A stretch of DNA of 64,000 nt from Polyodon spathula (lineage: Eukaryota > Chordata > Actinopteri > Acipenseriformes > Polyodontidae). Under the pieces are notes generated by a model. That model made no database searches. It worked only from the letters and a program-made list of their open reading frames with translations, and was not told where the DNA came from. Of the stretch, positions 1 to 12,419 are shown one piece after another. The stretch covers positions 25,517,475 to 25,581,474 of the forward strand of contig NC_054547.1 of the NCBI RefSeq assembly GCF_017654505.1, written 5' to 3'. Each line of letters starts with the position of its first letter. Within the stretch, counting starts at the first letter, position 1. Both the position numbers and the translations under genes were made by a program.

Positions 1-559
1 TATTGCTATTGAGTCGTTCAGTACCAGACTGTCTGGATTTGTCTGACCTCTTATCTAAAGCCCTGACCTCACACCCAAACAGACATGATAGTAGCTCTGT
101 GATGTGTCTAACTCTCTAAGCACAGAATGCCAGTACTACTCAAAGAGCTCATTTCACACAGGCGTTCAACCTATATGCTATCGGTCAGTGCCACAGCTGG
201 ATTTTATAGGCAATTCCTCTGGTTTGCATCAGTCATGTAAAGGTTTGCCTAGAATAAACATGGACAGTTACTGATACAGTCCAAAGAATTTCCCCTGTGG
301 TTCGAGAGGTGTAAGTGGTATAAAACTAAGTGTTTTTTTTGTTTGTTTGTTTTGTTTTTGTAAACAATGTTAGACCTCTGCTGGAAATTCTTAGTCTAAT
401 TGCTACATGCATGTGTAGTCCTTTAGGTTTAAAAAAACATTCCCAGAATATTAGTTTTCTAAAAACAGCACTCAAGTCAGGGGTAACATTCATCTGATAC
501 TGTTCTGTAATTTGTTTTATAGGGCAAGAGGTTTAGACTCCCCATTAGACACCACAGTA

Positions 560-740
560 AATTTGTACAGTAATTTTCCAGTTTCCCTATGCTTTCCCCA
601 TGGTCATACTACGCACTGACCATAGTTTGTCCGTGGTTTGTCACGTTTTTCGCTTTACCATACCTCTCTGGGCTTTATATGCATATGCTTTACAATGTGT
701 TCATTATGCTTTCTTACACTTTGCTCCACCTTTACTAAGG
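560..740 (-). repeat. Degenerate AGCATGGTAAA-type dispersed repeat
   Basis: On the minus strand this stretch is built of imperfect ~10-13 nt units of the type AGCATGGTAAA/AGCATAGTAAA. It shares the longer string ATACCTCTCTGGGCT (plus strand here, complement at about 5246-5270) with the 5185-5370 repeat, so they are copies of one family rather than chance. Confidence 0.55.
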
Positions 741-2893
741 TTAGCAGTTCTTAAGATGCTGTGTACATTCACTATTCTGTATTTATTAATGAAGATACTC
801 AGAGAGTAGAAAGAAATTGGGCAATTTGTCATGGTCACCCAACTAACAGGATTTGCATGCTGCACAAACCTCTAGGAGCTTTGTCTGTATGTCGATAATC
901 GGCCGGCAACGTCAGCAGCAGACAAGAGTGAACACGCACGCACTACACAGCCATTGGGGCACATCATGAGGGATCTGGGTGGGTCCAAAACAAGCACAGT
1001 GCTTGACAGCTCCCACAGAACAGCCATTAAAACTGAAACATGAGAACACTACTTATCTCACCCACCTTCATACCTCCTGTCACTTTGCCTGTGTGTGCTC
1101 TTTATAATGACATGAAAGTGGAAAATACTTGATACTATAAAGACATTTCAATTAAACAAATGTATTTGCCAAATTAGTATGGCTTTATTTGGAATCAGTA
1201 ACAGCCAGAAGCTGTTTGATGAATTGGCTCATGATGGGTAAATCTGATATCTGTAGGTAGTTTATTTTAACTGGTTGTGATTAGTCGTTCTGATTGGATG
1301 AATGCTTCATTTTTTTCTTCTATGTGATCCTATTATTATATAGAGGCACAATAATTAACATTTCATCCCAGCCCCGCACTTTATTATGATTTTTTATGTA
1401 AATAACTAAAATACTAGGTCAGATGATCTCATGAATGGTTTGGTCCAATATTAGATTACTGTCATCATGCCATTGTCAAAACTTATTTTGAATTGTTATG
1501 AATTTTATTTGTAAAAGAGTTAAGATGAATTGCAATGGCTTCTTCCATGGACTTGTGATTCTCTTAAAAAAATTATGAACATACTCCAAATGACAATAAG
1601 TACTGTTGTAGATATGTTACGTTATTACTACTGCTTTATTCAATATATTATATATACTGTACAGTACTACAGTCATAAACATTCAGCATTTAACCTATGA
1701 TTTTCTGCTTGTGGTATCAACAGTGACGGAGGAAGAGTTAAAAAACTAAAAACATGTTTGGTTGTCAGGTGTAAAAAACAAGTCTTATATAAGTACAATT
1801 AAGCCCTGTATAATTATACACAGTTTATTTAGAAAGACTTGACTAGAATCCAGTGTTGTATGGAAACTTGAATTGCGGGAGGATTCAGGAATGTAGTGCC
1901 TTGCTGTAGCCAAGTTAATTCCTTGAGCAGAGCCCAGCAGGTTGTCATATTGATCTAGAAATAAAAGCTGGATTTATATTACAGTTTGTAAAGCAGCATG
2001 AGTGAGTGCCATGATCACTCACCTTTATGTGACTGCACGGTTCAAGTTATCCTTTTTGATGTCTATGTTACTCTAAATTAAGCAAGTATAAGATAATATG
2101 TCTTTCACATCACCTGCTAAACTGGAACATGCTAAACTCCTGTACTAATAATGCATATGCACGCTTCCTCTAGCCGAGGAGAAAAGTGAGCTAACACTAA
2201 AGAGACGTCAGGCTTGAAATGTGCACCGAAACAACTTCAACTACACAACAATTGGAAGAAGACTGTATTGTAAAACTAATTAAAGGCAGGGCTTGTTTAT
2301 GGACAAGGAAGAGGGCGTTTTACAATGTGTGCTGTAAGATTTTAATGAGCTTCAAAATCCTTATCATCTACCTGCTGTTTAGTTCAGCTTTTCATTTCTA
2401 ATGCATTTGTAATAACATTATAAGTCTCTTTCACAAGAAAGATTTCACTCTGTCATTCTCCGTCCCCTCTGCTTCACTAAAGCACAGTGGCACAGCGTGC
2501 TATCTTGGCTCAGAGTTTACAGGCAGCGCTGCATTGGCCTTTGAACCTGCAGGGTTAGGCAGGAAAATCAGCTGGGGATAATTCACCTCATTGCGCTGTA
2601 GTGACCCTTACTGGTCAGGCACCAGATGAGTCCAGGAAGAGACTTCCAAGGCTGGGGCCATGCCTCTAGTAGCTTGGTAATGTCTGTTACTGGTTACCAA
2701 CTGGCAATTCTGGACACAGGAGATATTTCACAGCCCAGAATAGCCAGGGGTCACAACAGGGCAAGCTCATTGAGCCTTAGAGCTGTGTTGAGAGCTTGAA
2801 GGCTTCACACTAACATTATCATTGCTGGAACGGAGGTCGTCCATCAATGTATATCTCATCTTCTTGGCCATGTCTTCTTACTTGTAAAAGAGA

Positions 2894-2896
<3 letters not shown>

Positions 2897-2927
<31 letters not shown>
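2897..2927. repeat. (TTA)n microsatellite
   Basis: About ten perfect TTA units in non-coding DNA. Confidence 0.95.
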
Positions 2928-3619
2928 GCTGCTAGCTTAGAAAAAACAGGGCCTGCAGTGTTTGTCTCAGTTAGGAAGTGTGTGCTTTTTAAACTCCAGC
3001 AAAGCCTCACAAGGGTGTATGGGGGGGGGGTTACATAAGACCTGAACGAGCGGTCACAAGAATCACAATTTTTGACGTATTAAATCACAGCTAGTCAAGT
3101 AAGGTTTCATTTTCGATTGAGTGGCTGCCAGTGGAACACTAAAAACAGCTGACCCGGAACGCGAGTTACTATAAGACAATATAAAGGGTACAATGACATC
3201 ATGACGACCTAATGCAGAGCCCAGAATGCTTAGAACCTTTTCAGTGTCATTGCAAATAGAACACTCCGACTCCTGGTGGGGGACAATACAAATTGCAAGG
3301 TTGCATTGTTGTATTAAAATACTTGTCGAAAGCATGTCATAATGTATTTGTACGCTTTGTGTGTGTCATATTTCCCTTGATGACCGTATTCAGAACTGGC
3401 ACTGTTCTTCAGTTATCTACAGTACTGATGGGAAGGCTGGTCTGATGTTTGGCTAGAGAAGGCAGTACAGAGAATTCAGACAGGTTTTGCAGGTACAAGC
3501 ACAGAGCTTTATTTTAGTAGTCAAATGCATGTAGAATCATGCCTAGCCAAGTTCTACAGTTCTACTGTGTAACATACAGTAAATATCACAGTATAAGGGA
3601 ATTCTATTATTTTGCCAGC

Positions 3620-4900
3620 TGGTTAACCCACGTTTCTCCAAATATATCCGAGGCACATCTACGCACACAGTCCATATTAGGACATCTTCGTACATCAGGC
3701 AAAAAGGAGTCATTATGTGCTCCTTCCTTTGAAACTTCCTCCTCACTCTGAAACTACCTCCTCTGAAACTCCCTCCTCCCTCCTCTGAAACTCCCACCTC
3801 CCTCCTCTGAAACGCCCTCCTCCCTCCTCTGAAACTTCCTCCTTCATCCTCTAAAATTCCCTCCGTCATGCTAAGAGGGCAAGCTTATCTAGACTGTATT
3901 GGCTTCAACACTTAGAGTCAGCCATTACAAACAGCTAGGTGCTGTGTTGAGTGCGTCACACTAACATTAACGTTGTGCTGGTGCTTGGTAAGAAATGGCT
4001 GACTTTGAAAACCTTAGGTAATTACCTTTCAAAAATATGAACACAATAGCATGGGACTCTGATCTGTTGTATGGGGAAATTGTGAGATAAATGCCTCTGA
4101 ATTCACCTGACGCTAATTGGGTAGTGTAATGATCCTTTCCTAACTGATTACTGTATCTTTAAGTAGCATAGCTTTTTAGCACTACCTACCGGTTTGTGTT
4201 GAGTCTATCTTAGATGTGAAGAGGGGGGAGATCTGCGTATACTGTCCATATTAGGACATACAAAATACATGACTGCCATTTAATCTAACCAATGAAAACG
4301 CATAAAGTTGGAAACGTTTATTGGCTGATCTCTTCAGACCAGCAAAAATGATGTGGGAGGGAGGAGAGAGCATGGAGCATGCAGCATGATGGAGAGAGTT
4401 TTAGAGGAAGGAGGAGGGAGTTTCAGAGGAGGGTCAAGGGAGATTCAGAAGTGGGAAGAGGCAGTTTCAGAGAAGGGATCACATAATGACTCATTTTTGC
4501 CTGATGTACGAAGATGTCCTAATATGGACACTGTGTACGCAGATCTCCCCCTCTTTGCATCTGATATATTCAACACAAACCGGTAGGTAGTGCTAAAGAA
4601 GTATGCTACTTAAAGATACAGTAATCAGTTAGTAAAGTATCATTACACTACCCAATTAGCGTCAGGTGAATTCAGAGGCATTTATCTCACAATATCCTCA
4701 TACAACAGATCAGAGTTCCATGCCATTGTGTTCATATTTTTGAAAGGTAATTACCTAAGGTTTTCAAAGTCAGCCATTTCTTACCAAGTACCAGCACTAT
4801 GTTAGTGTTAGTGTGACGCCCTCAACACAGCACCTAGCTGTTTTTGATGGCTGACTCTTAAGTTTTGAAGCCAATACTGTCTAGATAAGCTTGCCCTCTT
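3620..4900. repeat. Compound inverted repeat (foldback-like)
   Basis: A 386-bp arm at 3873-4258 is the inverted copy of 4514-4900, at roughly 95% identity by eye. Both arms start at AAGAGGGCAAGCTT on the outer side and end at GTCCATATTAGGACAT on the inner side. The 3620-3872 stretch outside the left arm is in turn an inverted, diverged copy of about 4370-4590, including CTTCGTACATCAGG and the GAAACTCCC minisatellite. Writing the arm as X and the minisatellite part as Y, the order is (end of X)-Y-X-spacer-Y'-X'. No transposase frame or clear target duplication is visible. It may be a foldback-type DNA element or a rearranged tandem repeat. Confidence 0.8.
3716..3868. repeat. Polypyrimidine minisatellite (CTCTGAAACTCCCTCCTCC)n
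   Basis: About seven imperfect 18-24 nt units of CTCTGAAACTCCCTCCTCC give a strongly strand-biased purine/pyrimidine tract, part of the compound inverted repeat. Its inverted partner at about 4380-4490 has fewer units. The Gly-rich antisense ORF here is an artefact of the repeat. Confidence 0.85.
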
Positions 4901-5093
4901 GTGACCTCTGGCTAGCTGGACTGTGAAAGATCTCCTGTGTCCAAAATTGTCACTCAGTTGCCAGCAGATATCCATACACCAGGACAGTGAACTGCTTGGG
5001 CTCAGGGGTGAAACGATGCTATCAGGAGACTGCCAGTGCACTGCCTGCAGTGCGTTAATAGGAAGGGGAACTACTTCTAATAATGAGGTACGC

Positions 5094-5114
5094 TTTTTTT
5101 TTTTTTTTTTTTTT
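5094..5114. repeat. Poly(T) tract
   Basis: An unbroken run of 21 T, with no LINE or SINE body recognised next to it. Confidence 0.9.
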
Positions 5115-5184
5115 GTGTTAACTTTGGTGTATTGTCTTCAGTTTTGTTGTTTGGAACATAGGAGCCACATATAGACGTTAACTA

Positions 5185-5370
5185 TAGTGAGAGCATGGCA
5201 AAGTGTAATACAGCATAGTGAAAGCATGGCAAAGTATAGGTACGCATGGCATAGCCCAGAGAGGTATGATAAAGCATATTTAAAAACATGGCAAAACATG
5301 GTAAACTATGTTAAAGACATAACAAAAGCATGTGGAAAGCATGGGAAAACTGCACATGCATCAGTACAAA
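5185..5370 (+). repeat. Degenerate AGCATGGCAAAG-type dispersed repeat
   Basis: Imperfect units such as AGCATGGCAAAG, AACATGGCAAAA and ACATGGTAAACT repeat with a period near 12-20 nt. The block is an inverted relative of 560-740. The ORF across it comes from the repeat. Confidence 0.6.
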
Positions 5371-6206
5371 ATTACTGTAATTAACTTTTAGAAGGGCCTT
5401 GTCACTTTAAATAATAACAGCACATTTCCATAAACCTTGAACAGACTACAGTGTATTGTAGTCGCTTTCCTTCAGTTAATGCATTAGCCTAGGGCCTTGG
5501 CCTATAACTATAAAATTCCATTTGCATTTCATAAGGATAAATGTATGTGTGCTAGTTAATTAGTTAGTCCTTGGTAATCAAATGATACTAACACATGTAT
5601 GTTTCTAAATGCATGGACTTTTTCACAGTCCATAACAGAAATGTGCAGTATCAGCTATATTAATCTGACCCTTGATTTGGTGACTCCTTGTGTGGAGACC
5701 TTATTTTTAAATTACAAATAGACAAATACACAAGTTAGGGTCAACACAGGATTGGATTGACGTCCAAAGGTTAGATGCTTGGGCCACACCAGTGATTTGC
5801 TGAAAGTGACCCCAACGTGACACTTAGGTGAAGTGTTGCATAGCTGATGTTGCTACCTAACAACCATCCCAGTGTCCAAATACAAACAGACCTCTGTATA
5901 GCAGAATAGGTTTTTACAGTTAAAAAAAAAAGACTACAAAACAATGCATTTAAATATACTGTTTTGTTGTTGAAAAAGAACATTACTGGGATTTCATCTG
6001 CATTTTCCTAATGTTTATGTTCTTACCTTTTGTGTGTGTTCTGTTTGTTTTTGAGGTTTTTGTGTCGATCATTATTTGTCATTGTAATAACTAAACCAGT
6101 GGAAATTGCTTGAGAAAAATATATTTTTGGCTGGTTGTAAAGAGAAGAGGAAGCTGTATTAATCTGTCTCAGGCTGCTACCCTTCCTCCTTCCCTCACAA
6201 TCAGTC
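5371..6206. other. No gene or repeat recognised
   Basis: AT-rich non-coding sequence with only short chance ORFs. Confidence 0.6.
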
Positions 6207-6209
6207 TTA

Positions 6210-6758
6210 AGCTGGGTCCACACCTGAGCGATCAGTTGCGCAACCCAGTTGCTCCCGAACAATTGCTGTGTCAACATCTGAGCAATTACTTGTGCAACAA
6301 GGTTCCCGCGTCTACAAGTTTAGAATTGTATTTATTTTATTTAATTTTTGACAACTGAGGTGACACTTTTTTTGGTCAGGTTGTAATGTGTCCAGTAATT
6401 AACGAGGAACAGTTGGCTGTTGTTATTTATTAAACTGCTGGTATTTTAAATACCATATTGCCTTAAGAAAAAGCAAAGCCATGTAAAAGCCTTTTTTTTT
6501 GTTTTTTAAATTAGCACTTCTTTAGAACAGGGTATGCAAGCCGCGCAGTCATCATTATAAGAACCAATCAGCGAATTGCCACGTAATCGCCTGTCTACAG
6601 AAGTCGCTCAGGAGGTTGCTTGGAAAGTAGAACCCTGCTCTGCTTCAAGCAACTGGCTGTGCAACTGGCCGCAACTGGTTACAGGGACGTCCACATATAA
6701 GCGACTTGTTTGCATGCAACAAAGTTGCACAACTGATCGCTCAGGTGTGGACCCAGCT
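6210..6758. mobile_element. PIF/Harbinger-type MITE
   Basis: Terminal inverted repeats AGCTGGGTCCACACCTGAGC at the left and its complement ending GGACCCAGCT at the right are nearly perfect for about 35 bp. They are flanked by a 3-bp TTA direct duplication (6207-6209 and 6759-6761), the hallmark of PIF/Harbinger insertion. The 549-bp interior has no transposase, so the element is non-autonomous. Subterminal GTTGC/GCAAC motifs recur at both ends and may be transposase-binding sites (inference). Confidence 0.85.
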
Positions 6759-6761
6759 TTA

Positions 6762-6959
6762 AATAGTCTTACAGTAGTTGCTTACTTCTTTAATAGTTAG
6801 CAAGCAGAAACAGCAATAGATAATCATACAGAACATACATTGTAGGATATTCAACTAAAACAGGGAAAATGTACTGTGTGGTATCCCTTTATTACTTTCC
6901 TTTTAGGAGATACACAGGCAGTGGATATAAAGGAGCAAAGTTTAACCACCATGCTGTTC

Positions 6960-6991
<32 letters not shown>

Positions 6992-7814
6992 ACATGTACG
7001 TTTATGCCAAGAGTGAGACAGCAGCGATTGTGATCATCACCCCTCAAATCTATTTTGATACTGGTCCACAAAACAATATTAATTTCATCAACAATAATGT
7101 AAGCAGTGCACAAAATAGAGATGAGAAGTGCAAAAAAAAAAGTATCAAAAGATAAGCAATCCAAATATAAAATAGTAAGCCAGACCCTAAATAAATCAGT
7201 CCGGTACTTGAATCTTCACAGAGAAGCGGTAATGATGTGTGTGTGCTGTGGGGAGATAACGCTTTGTGTAAGTTGCGTAACGTGTTGACAGTTGGTAATA
7301 AAATGCTCTGGGCCCCAGGGCTCTGATTAATTGAGAAGGGATTTGCCCAATTAGCCTAGCTTGAGTGAGTGTGAACTTTCTTACAGCACAAAGGGCTTTT
7401 TAGAGCAGAACTCTAAAATGTTGTGCCCAACTGGTATAAACAGGTTTTGCTGTGGGTTTAATAGACGTGTTTGCATATAAGCAAAAATCTACACGTTTAT
7501 TAGCATGTAAATCTATAGTAGATGCATCTTATTCAATCAGAAAGACTCTTTTGAATGCAATTCTAGGTCGTCATGGCAACAAGTATCAGTAGTTTTTGGT
7601 GTCATATATAGTACAACATGGTATGTATACAAGACAAACAATCAGAAATTTAATACAAGGTTTTGACTTAATCAAACTTTGAGGTTGTATATGGTTGTAA
7701 AAGTAGTATTTTTAACTCTTTACTTTTAACTCTTTGATTTAGGCCTTGGCCGAAGGGTTTTATGCTAAGAATGTTATCTTAAAAGGTAATTTTAAAAATG
7801 ATTAGCGCTCTGTT
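6762..7814. other. No gene recognised; poly(A) tract at 6962-6986
   Basis: The only distinct item is a 25-base A run. The rest is AT-rich with chance ORFs. Confidence 0.6.
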
Positions 7815-8658
7815 GGCCTCGTTCACTAAACGGCGGTAAATGACCAAAATTACCCAATGCGCAAAAATGAGGTAGCTCTAATCACTAATCTAATTATATG
7901 CACAAATAGAGTTGATTTAGTTCTGTTTATGTTATTCCACTGCGTGCTTTCTTTTTAAAGTAAAGTTAATATTTGGCAAATGCTTTTCCATTAAAAAGAT
8001 CAAAATTTGATTGTAAGTTTGACTGTCATTTATTTATTTATTTTTAATTAATGATAATTTACAGATATTAAACATTATAGAACAATGGCATATAAATTTA
8101 AATTCAATGCTTTTGGTGATATGTCTACATTGATAGGTTGTGTGGGATTAACGTACGGTTTGTAGAACGCAGCTAACCAATCAGAAAGCAGGATTTTTCC
8201 AAGCAGGTTTATAATTACAATTAAACATATGTTAATATATAAAAATAAACATGTTTTAAACAAATTTTGTTTACCTTATATTGGAACTGTTTTTTGAGTG
8301 TATTGATATTTACTTTTATTGAACATATTTTTTTAATTTGCTGTGTTAATTTAAAAAGTAAATAAATATAGTAATTTTTAATTTGATTTATAATAGCATT
8401 AAGGTACTCCAAAGGGTGGGTTAACATGAGAGAGCTTCGCATCGGGCCTTATAACACTCTGAGTGTGCTATTATCTCATGTTAACCCACCCCGTCGTACC
8501 TTAATGCTTCAATGACTTGAACTCATTACTTTTTCCACACACTTTCTTTCCATACTAGGTTGCCTGCCACTGGTTAGTGAATACAGCAGGTGTGCACAGC
8601 ACGCAATAAATGGGCTTACTGCATGCAAACACGTTACTGCTGTTCAGTGAATGAGGCC
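7815..8658. mobile_element. Non-autonomous DNA transposon with GGCCTC terminal inverted repeats
   Basis: The left end reads GGCCTCGTTCACTAAACGGC and the right end, on the other strand, GGCCTCATTCACTGAACAGC: imperfect ~25-bp terminal inverted repeats. No transposase is encoded. I could not find a clean target-site duplication, so the superfamily is unassigned. A separate long hairpin (8395-8508) sits inside and may be a nested insertion. Confidence 0.6.
8395..8508. repeat. Long hairpin with AGCATTAAGGTAC arms
   Basis: AGCATTAAGGTAC, a short variable part and GTGGGTTAACATGAGA are repeated in inverse order at the right side, giving about 35-bp arms. The loop itself contains a second palindrome, AACACTCTGAGTGTGCT. 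It looks like a small MITE or foldback element inside the larger TIR element. Confidence 0.75.
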
Positions 8659-8999
8659 CTGTGTGTTTACTGTCAGATGACATCAGTAGCAAAAAAAGTT
8701 CCCTTTTAGCAAAAAAAGTTCTGGGCTTGATGATAAATTGATATCATAATAACCTCTTACTGGTGCAAGTATAGCAGATGAAAGCACTGATGTGGTTGTA
8801 TATATTAAGGGAAAGAAGCTCACAGCTTCAGTACATATACAAACAGGACAATCAACAAGACTAAACAGTGGGAACATTATTATGTTTTTGTGTTCAACAC
8901 TGCAGCTCTAAATGAGTGAGTAGTTACATTAAATCCAAAACACATGTTTTTAGCTCATGCTGTAAAGCAGCAGCTGCTATTTCTGTAATATCTCTTTTT

Positions 9000-9013
9000 C
9001 CAGCAGAGGGCGA
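9000..9013 (+). promoter_or_regulatory. Candidate CTCF-type site
   Basis: CCAGCAGAGGGCGA fits the vertebrate CTCF core CCASNAGRKGGCRS at every defined position. It lies about 0.7 kb upstream of the candidate first exon at 9687. Occupancy cannot be judged from sequence. Confidence 0.45.
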
Positions 9014-9686
9014 TATAAGACATTGGAGAGTTTGTAGTTCTGTTTGTAACAGAAAAGCGTAGAACTTGAAAATGCCCTTAAAACTAAAGTATGAGGTAGG
9101 GTTTAAAATACTGATTTCCCCCTGCCACCAACCCCACCTCCCTTCTTTCACTCTTAACTCTCTCTTTTCTCTCTTTCTCAACTGACTAAACTTAAAAAAA
9201 TAAGATCCTATTAAAAAAAAAAAAACAAGTCTTTAAAAGAAGCTGCATGCCTGTGCTTAACTGCACTTCAGAGTACTTTGAATAATTTACAAACACATCA
9301 TACCGTTTTAGTGGCAAAGCAGGCTAAGCATGGACTCATCAGCTCCTCTCTTTACTTTTTTGCTTTAAAAAACTCTGAATTTACATGATGTGTAATTAAT
9401 AGAGAAGATAAATAGTTAAAACAACAGCCCAGCTCTTCTGCTAGTAAACTCCACCTGAACCAACCTGTTTGCATTATTGTACAGTGGTGTACAGATAAGC
9501 CCTAATTGCTATGGAACTCCTCAGAATAAGCTCCTGGCATGGCTCACTCGCTTTCCCCAGCACTAATACTGTCTAAAATAGCAACAAGTAAGCATGCAAC
9601 TAAAGACACAGCAGGGAAGCAGCAGTTTGCCTAGGGCCTGCAGAAACTGAAGGGAGAGAGCAGAGGCTCTGTCAAAAGCTTTCAAA

Positions 9687-9725
9687 ATGTTAAGTGTTAT
9701 GTATTTTCTCCGGAGTTTCTTCCAG
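9687..9725 (+). CDS. ARHGEF4: Candidate first coding exon, MLSVMYFLRSFFQ
   Basis: An ATG opens 13 codons (MLSVMYFLRSFFQ) that run exactly into a strong donor, CAG|GTAAGG. The exon ends in phase 0, as the giant exon at 46631 requires. An in-frame TGA at 9648-9650 closes the frame upstream, so this ATG would be the true start of this transcript. The short hydrophobic/aromatic peptide has no recognisable domain. The link to ARHGEF4 across about 37 kb is inferred from strand, phase and splice signals alone. It could be a chance ORF or belong to another transcript. Confidence 0.42.
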
Positions 9726-11330
9726 GTAAGGAATTTCAGCTTTCTCTTGTGTGTTTCTTCTTTGTTGAGTTGTTTTCGATTGACCAGGACTGCGATGTAG
9801 CTGAAGGGGAGAATGCCAGGATGTGTCACTCCTGTAAAGGAATGTACAACGGTAATGTCCAGAGTTGCCGAGGTTTTTGGAAGACAAATTTGACTTCTTT
9901 GTGGGTTTTATATATGGCACTAGTTAACACTGGTTAATTTGACCGAGTAATTCGGTCTGAAAGGGGGGTCATTATACATTGTTCTAGTTTGTTTTCAAAT
10001 CTGTGGTATTTTTATTTTTATTTTGATGCCAGCTCAGTTTTGGATACTGAAAGTAATTTTCCTTTCCTCACATCAATGTTTCATTAATTAATAACGGTTG
10101 GGTTTTTCTTTTTTATTGCAATTTTGTAGTATTTAATTTCACTGAGTGCTCAAGTCAGAGCAACTGGACTATACAAATGCTCAGTGAAAGCATGCAATAA
10201 AATGCAGATCATTCAGGTAGTTCAAGTCTGTTGTGTATAGATTGCTTCTATCTGAGATCCGACCAGTTCGTCTAGTGCTGCTTTTGATTTGAAGTTGCCG
10301 TGGTTTTGTGTGTGTTGGGTAAAACCTGGCATAAACTTTTGAATTAATAACAAATTAGATTTACAGTTCTGCTTGTTGGTCTTGAATTTAGAAGTAAAGT
10401 ATACTGGTTAAAATTGTAGCTTTTCTGTTATTTCTTAATAATAGTTTGAAGTTTTTTTAGGCAGTGTACAGTTATTCAATATTTTTACAAAGCATTTTCT
10501 TTGTAGACTTAAATGTAAATATGTAGTTTATGGAAGCTGAGAACTGTAACCTATAGTATAGTACCAGCTAGAATATTTTAAAATGAAAACACTTCAGCAT
10601 GTGCTTCTTTCAAAACTGCACATTTGAGACTAGTATAACAAATTGCAAATTGCATGGCTGGCACAATTTATGGAATCATTATATGGATGAAGTGAATTCC
10701 TGGTTACTGTCAGATTCAGTGCTCTATACAAGGAGAATAATCCTGTACATGAGAGGACTCTCACAAATATAGCATTGTTCCTTGTGTAAATTGCTGTCAC
10801 ATGCAGTAGTTTGACAGTGTTTCTATTGATACCAAATATAAGTGTGCATTGGTTTGCAGTTGGTTTCAGCAGCTTGCTCTCTACCTTTAAAAGTTGCCTT
10901 GAAACCTGCAAATGTGATTCTGACTGTAGTGCAATGTATGTTTTGTACTTTTTTTGCTAGATGCTGGTATAGCAGGTTTGTTTTTGCAAAACGGTGTCTG
11001 CTCTGATCAAAGATACACAAGTGCAGTGCTACCTTATTATACATCACGAAACATGGCACTGTAAAAAATCATCATGTATCTTTCTTTACACAATATATAA
11101 TTTGTATTGTGATATAAGAACAAAATTCATTGTAGTTCACCAAATGGTTCTTGAATAAAGAATACGTGTGCTTTATAACTGGTATGAATGCATACTGTCC
11201 CTATCTCCACCAGGACCATCACATATGTTTTAATTTGTATCGTATTGTGACTTGCATGCATCGGTACATAGCATATTAAATCATTAGAATGTCATTATTG
11301 GTTGTTTCTTTAACTGTAGAGTGTCACCGG

Positions 11331-11685
11331 TGTGACAGGGTAGTGTTACGGTCCAGGCTCGTTACCGGCAGGAATTAGACACAGAGACAGAAAGCTGCAG
11401 TTTAAAGCTCTGTTGCACACTTTATTAATTCAAAATAACCAGAGCCAAAAAAAAAAAAACCCTAAAAACTAAACAAAACACTGATAGACTGGGCAGTAGC
11501 CTTCACTATCACGTTGCAAAGCAGTACAAAACTCACAGTGCAAAGCTCACCCCACTGATTAATTTAGTGTACAGCTGGAACAAAAACCAGGAGGGACACC
11601 TACCCTCCAGGATCAGGATTGGACACGCCTGCTCCAGATGGACAGTTTAAAAGACGGGCATCAGCCCAAAGCCAGGGAGACAAGA
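11331..11685 (-). mobile_element. LTR-like repeat, minus orientation
   Basis: On the minus strand it ends CACTACCCTGTCACA, close to the LTR-like repeat at 16085-16737 (GCTACCCTGTCACA). Both carry a similar poly(A)-region block before that end: AATAAAGTGTGCA then TTTAAACTGCAGC here, TATTAAACCGTGCAG then TTAAACCGCAG there. A TTTAAA box lies near 11650 on the minus strand. The outer boundary is approximate, and no internal retroelement coding region is attached. Confidence 0.5.
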
Positions 11686-12419
11686 CTCTTGACAATATTA
11701 TTGTACATTAGTCCTTTTTATTGTACTCATTAGTGTGTTAACAACAATGTTTGCTAGGTGTTTATGCTTAATTATGCTATCTTCCTGCTTGCAAGCAGCA
11801 TTAGTACAATGCTGTCTAGTAACTAGCTTGTAAGAATCCAGAAAACATGTACAGTTAGTGTTAAGGACATCTGTTTGAAAGATAGATGAATATGTGATTT
11901 TCTTTACATATACTGTAACTGCTTGGGGGACTCATCCATAACTTGGCTGAATCATAATATAGTCCGAATTACATCTGGAAAGAAAGTGTCTGTGTGAAGA
12001 GTACCAGAAAATACAGTACATCAGACACATCATACTGTAGAAGGATAGGACTTTTTTTTTTGTTTCCATTCCGCATCAGTTAGTGCCTGATAGTGTCAAA
12101 CAAATAGGAACGGTTGTAGCCTCAGGTCAAATCTTATCAGATTTCAAAGACCTCTTTGTACAGTCTCATGGGAAACCTGGGATACAATATGTATTGACAC
12201 GGCTTTGACACATTTTGTTTAATTCGCAATAGCAGGTTTTGAAGAGGCCTTGCTGCTTGCATGGAGTGGCCTATCAAAGTCAGATTGTATTCTCTCAAAA
12301 CATTTTTCTATAATAAAATGCCTGATAACTTTGCGGTTAGGTCTCCGTGGTATAACAGGGCCAGGAAGGTGTCATCTAGAGTAAACTACAAGGCAGCCAC
12401 TATGTGAGAACCTAGCAGA

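Larger units (their letters stand above)
1..3619. other. No gene seen; AT-rich flank
   Basis: Only short chance ORFs occur. Apart from a degenerate repeat near 560-740, a TTA microsatellite at 2897-2927 and a short G run near 3020-3031, I see no structure I can name. An upstream regulatory or untranslated exon could be present unseen. Confidence 0.6.

Noticed and set aside
3543..3869. 108-residue Gly/Glu/Arg-rich ORF on the minus strand
   Set aside because: It is the translation of the polypurine minisatellite; its repeats follow the DNA period, not a protein family.
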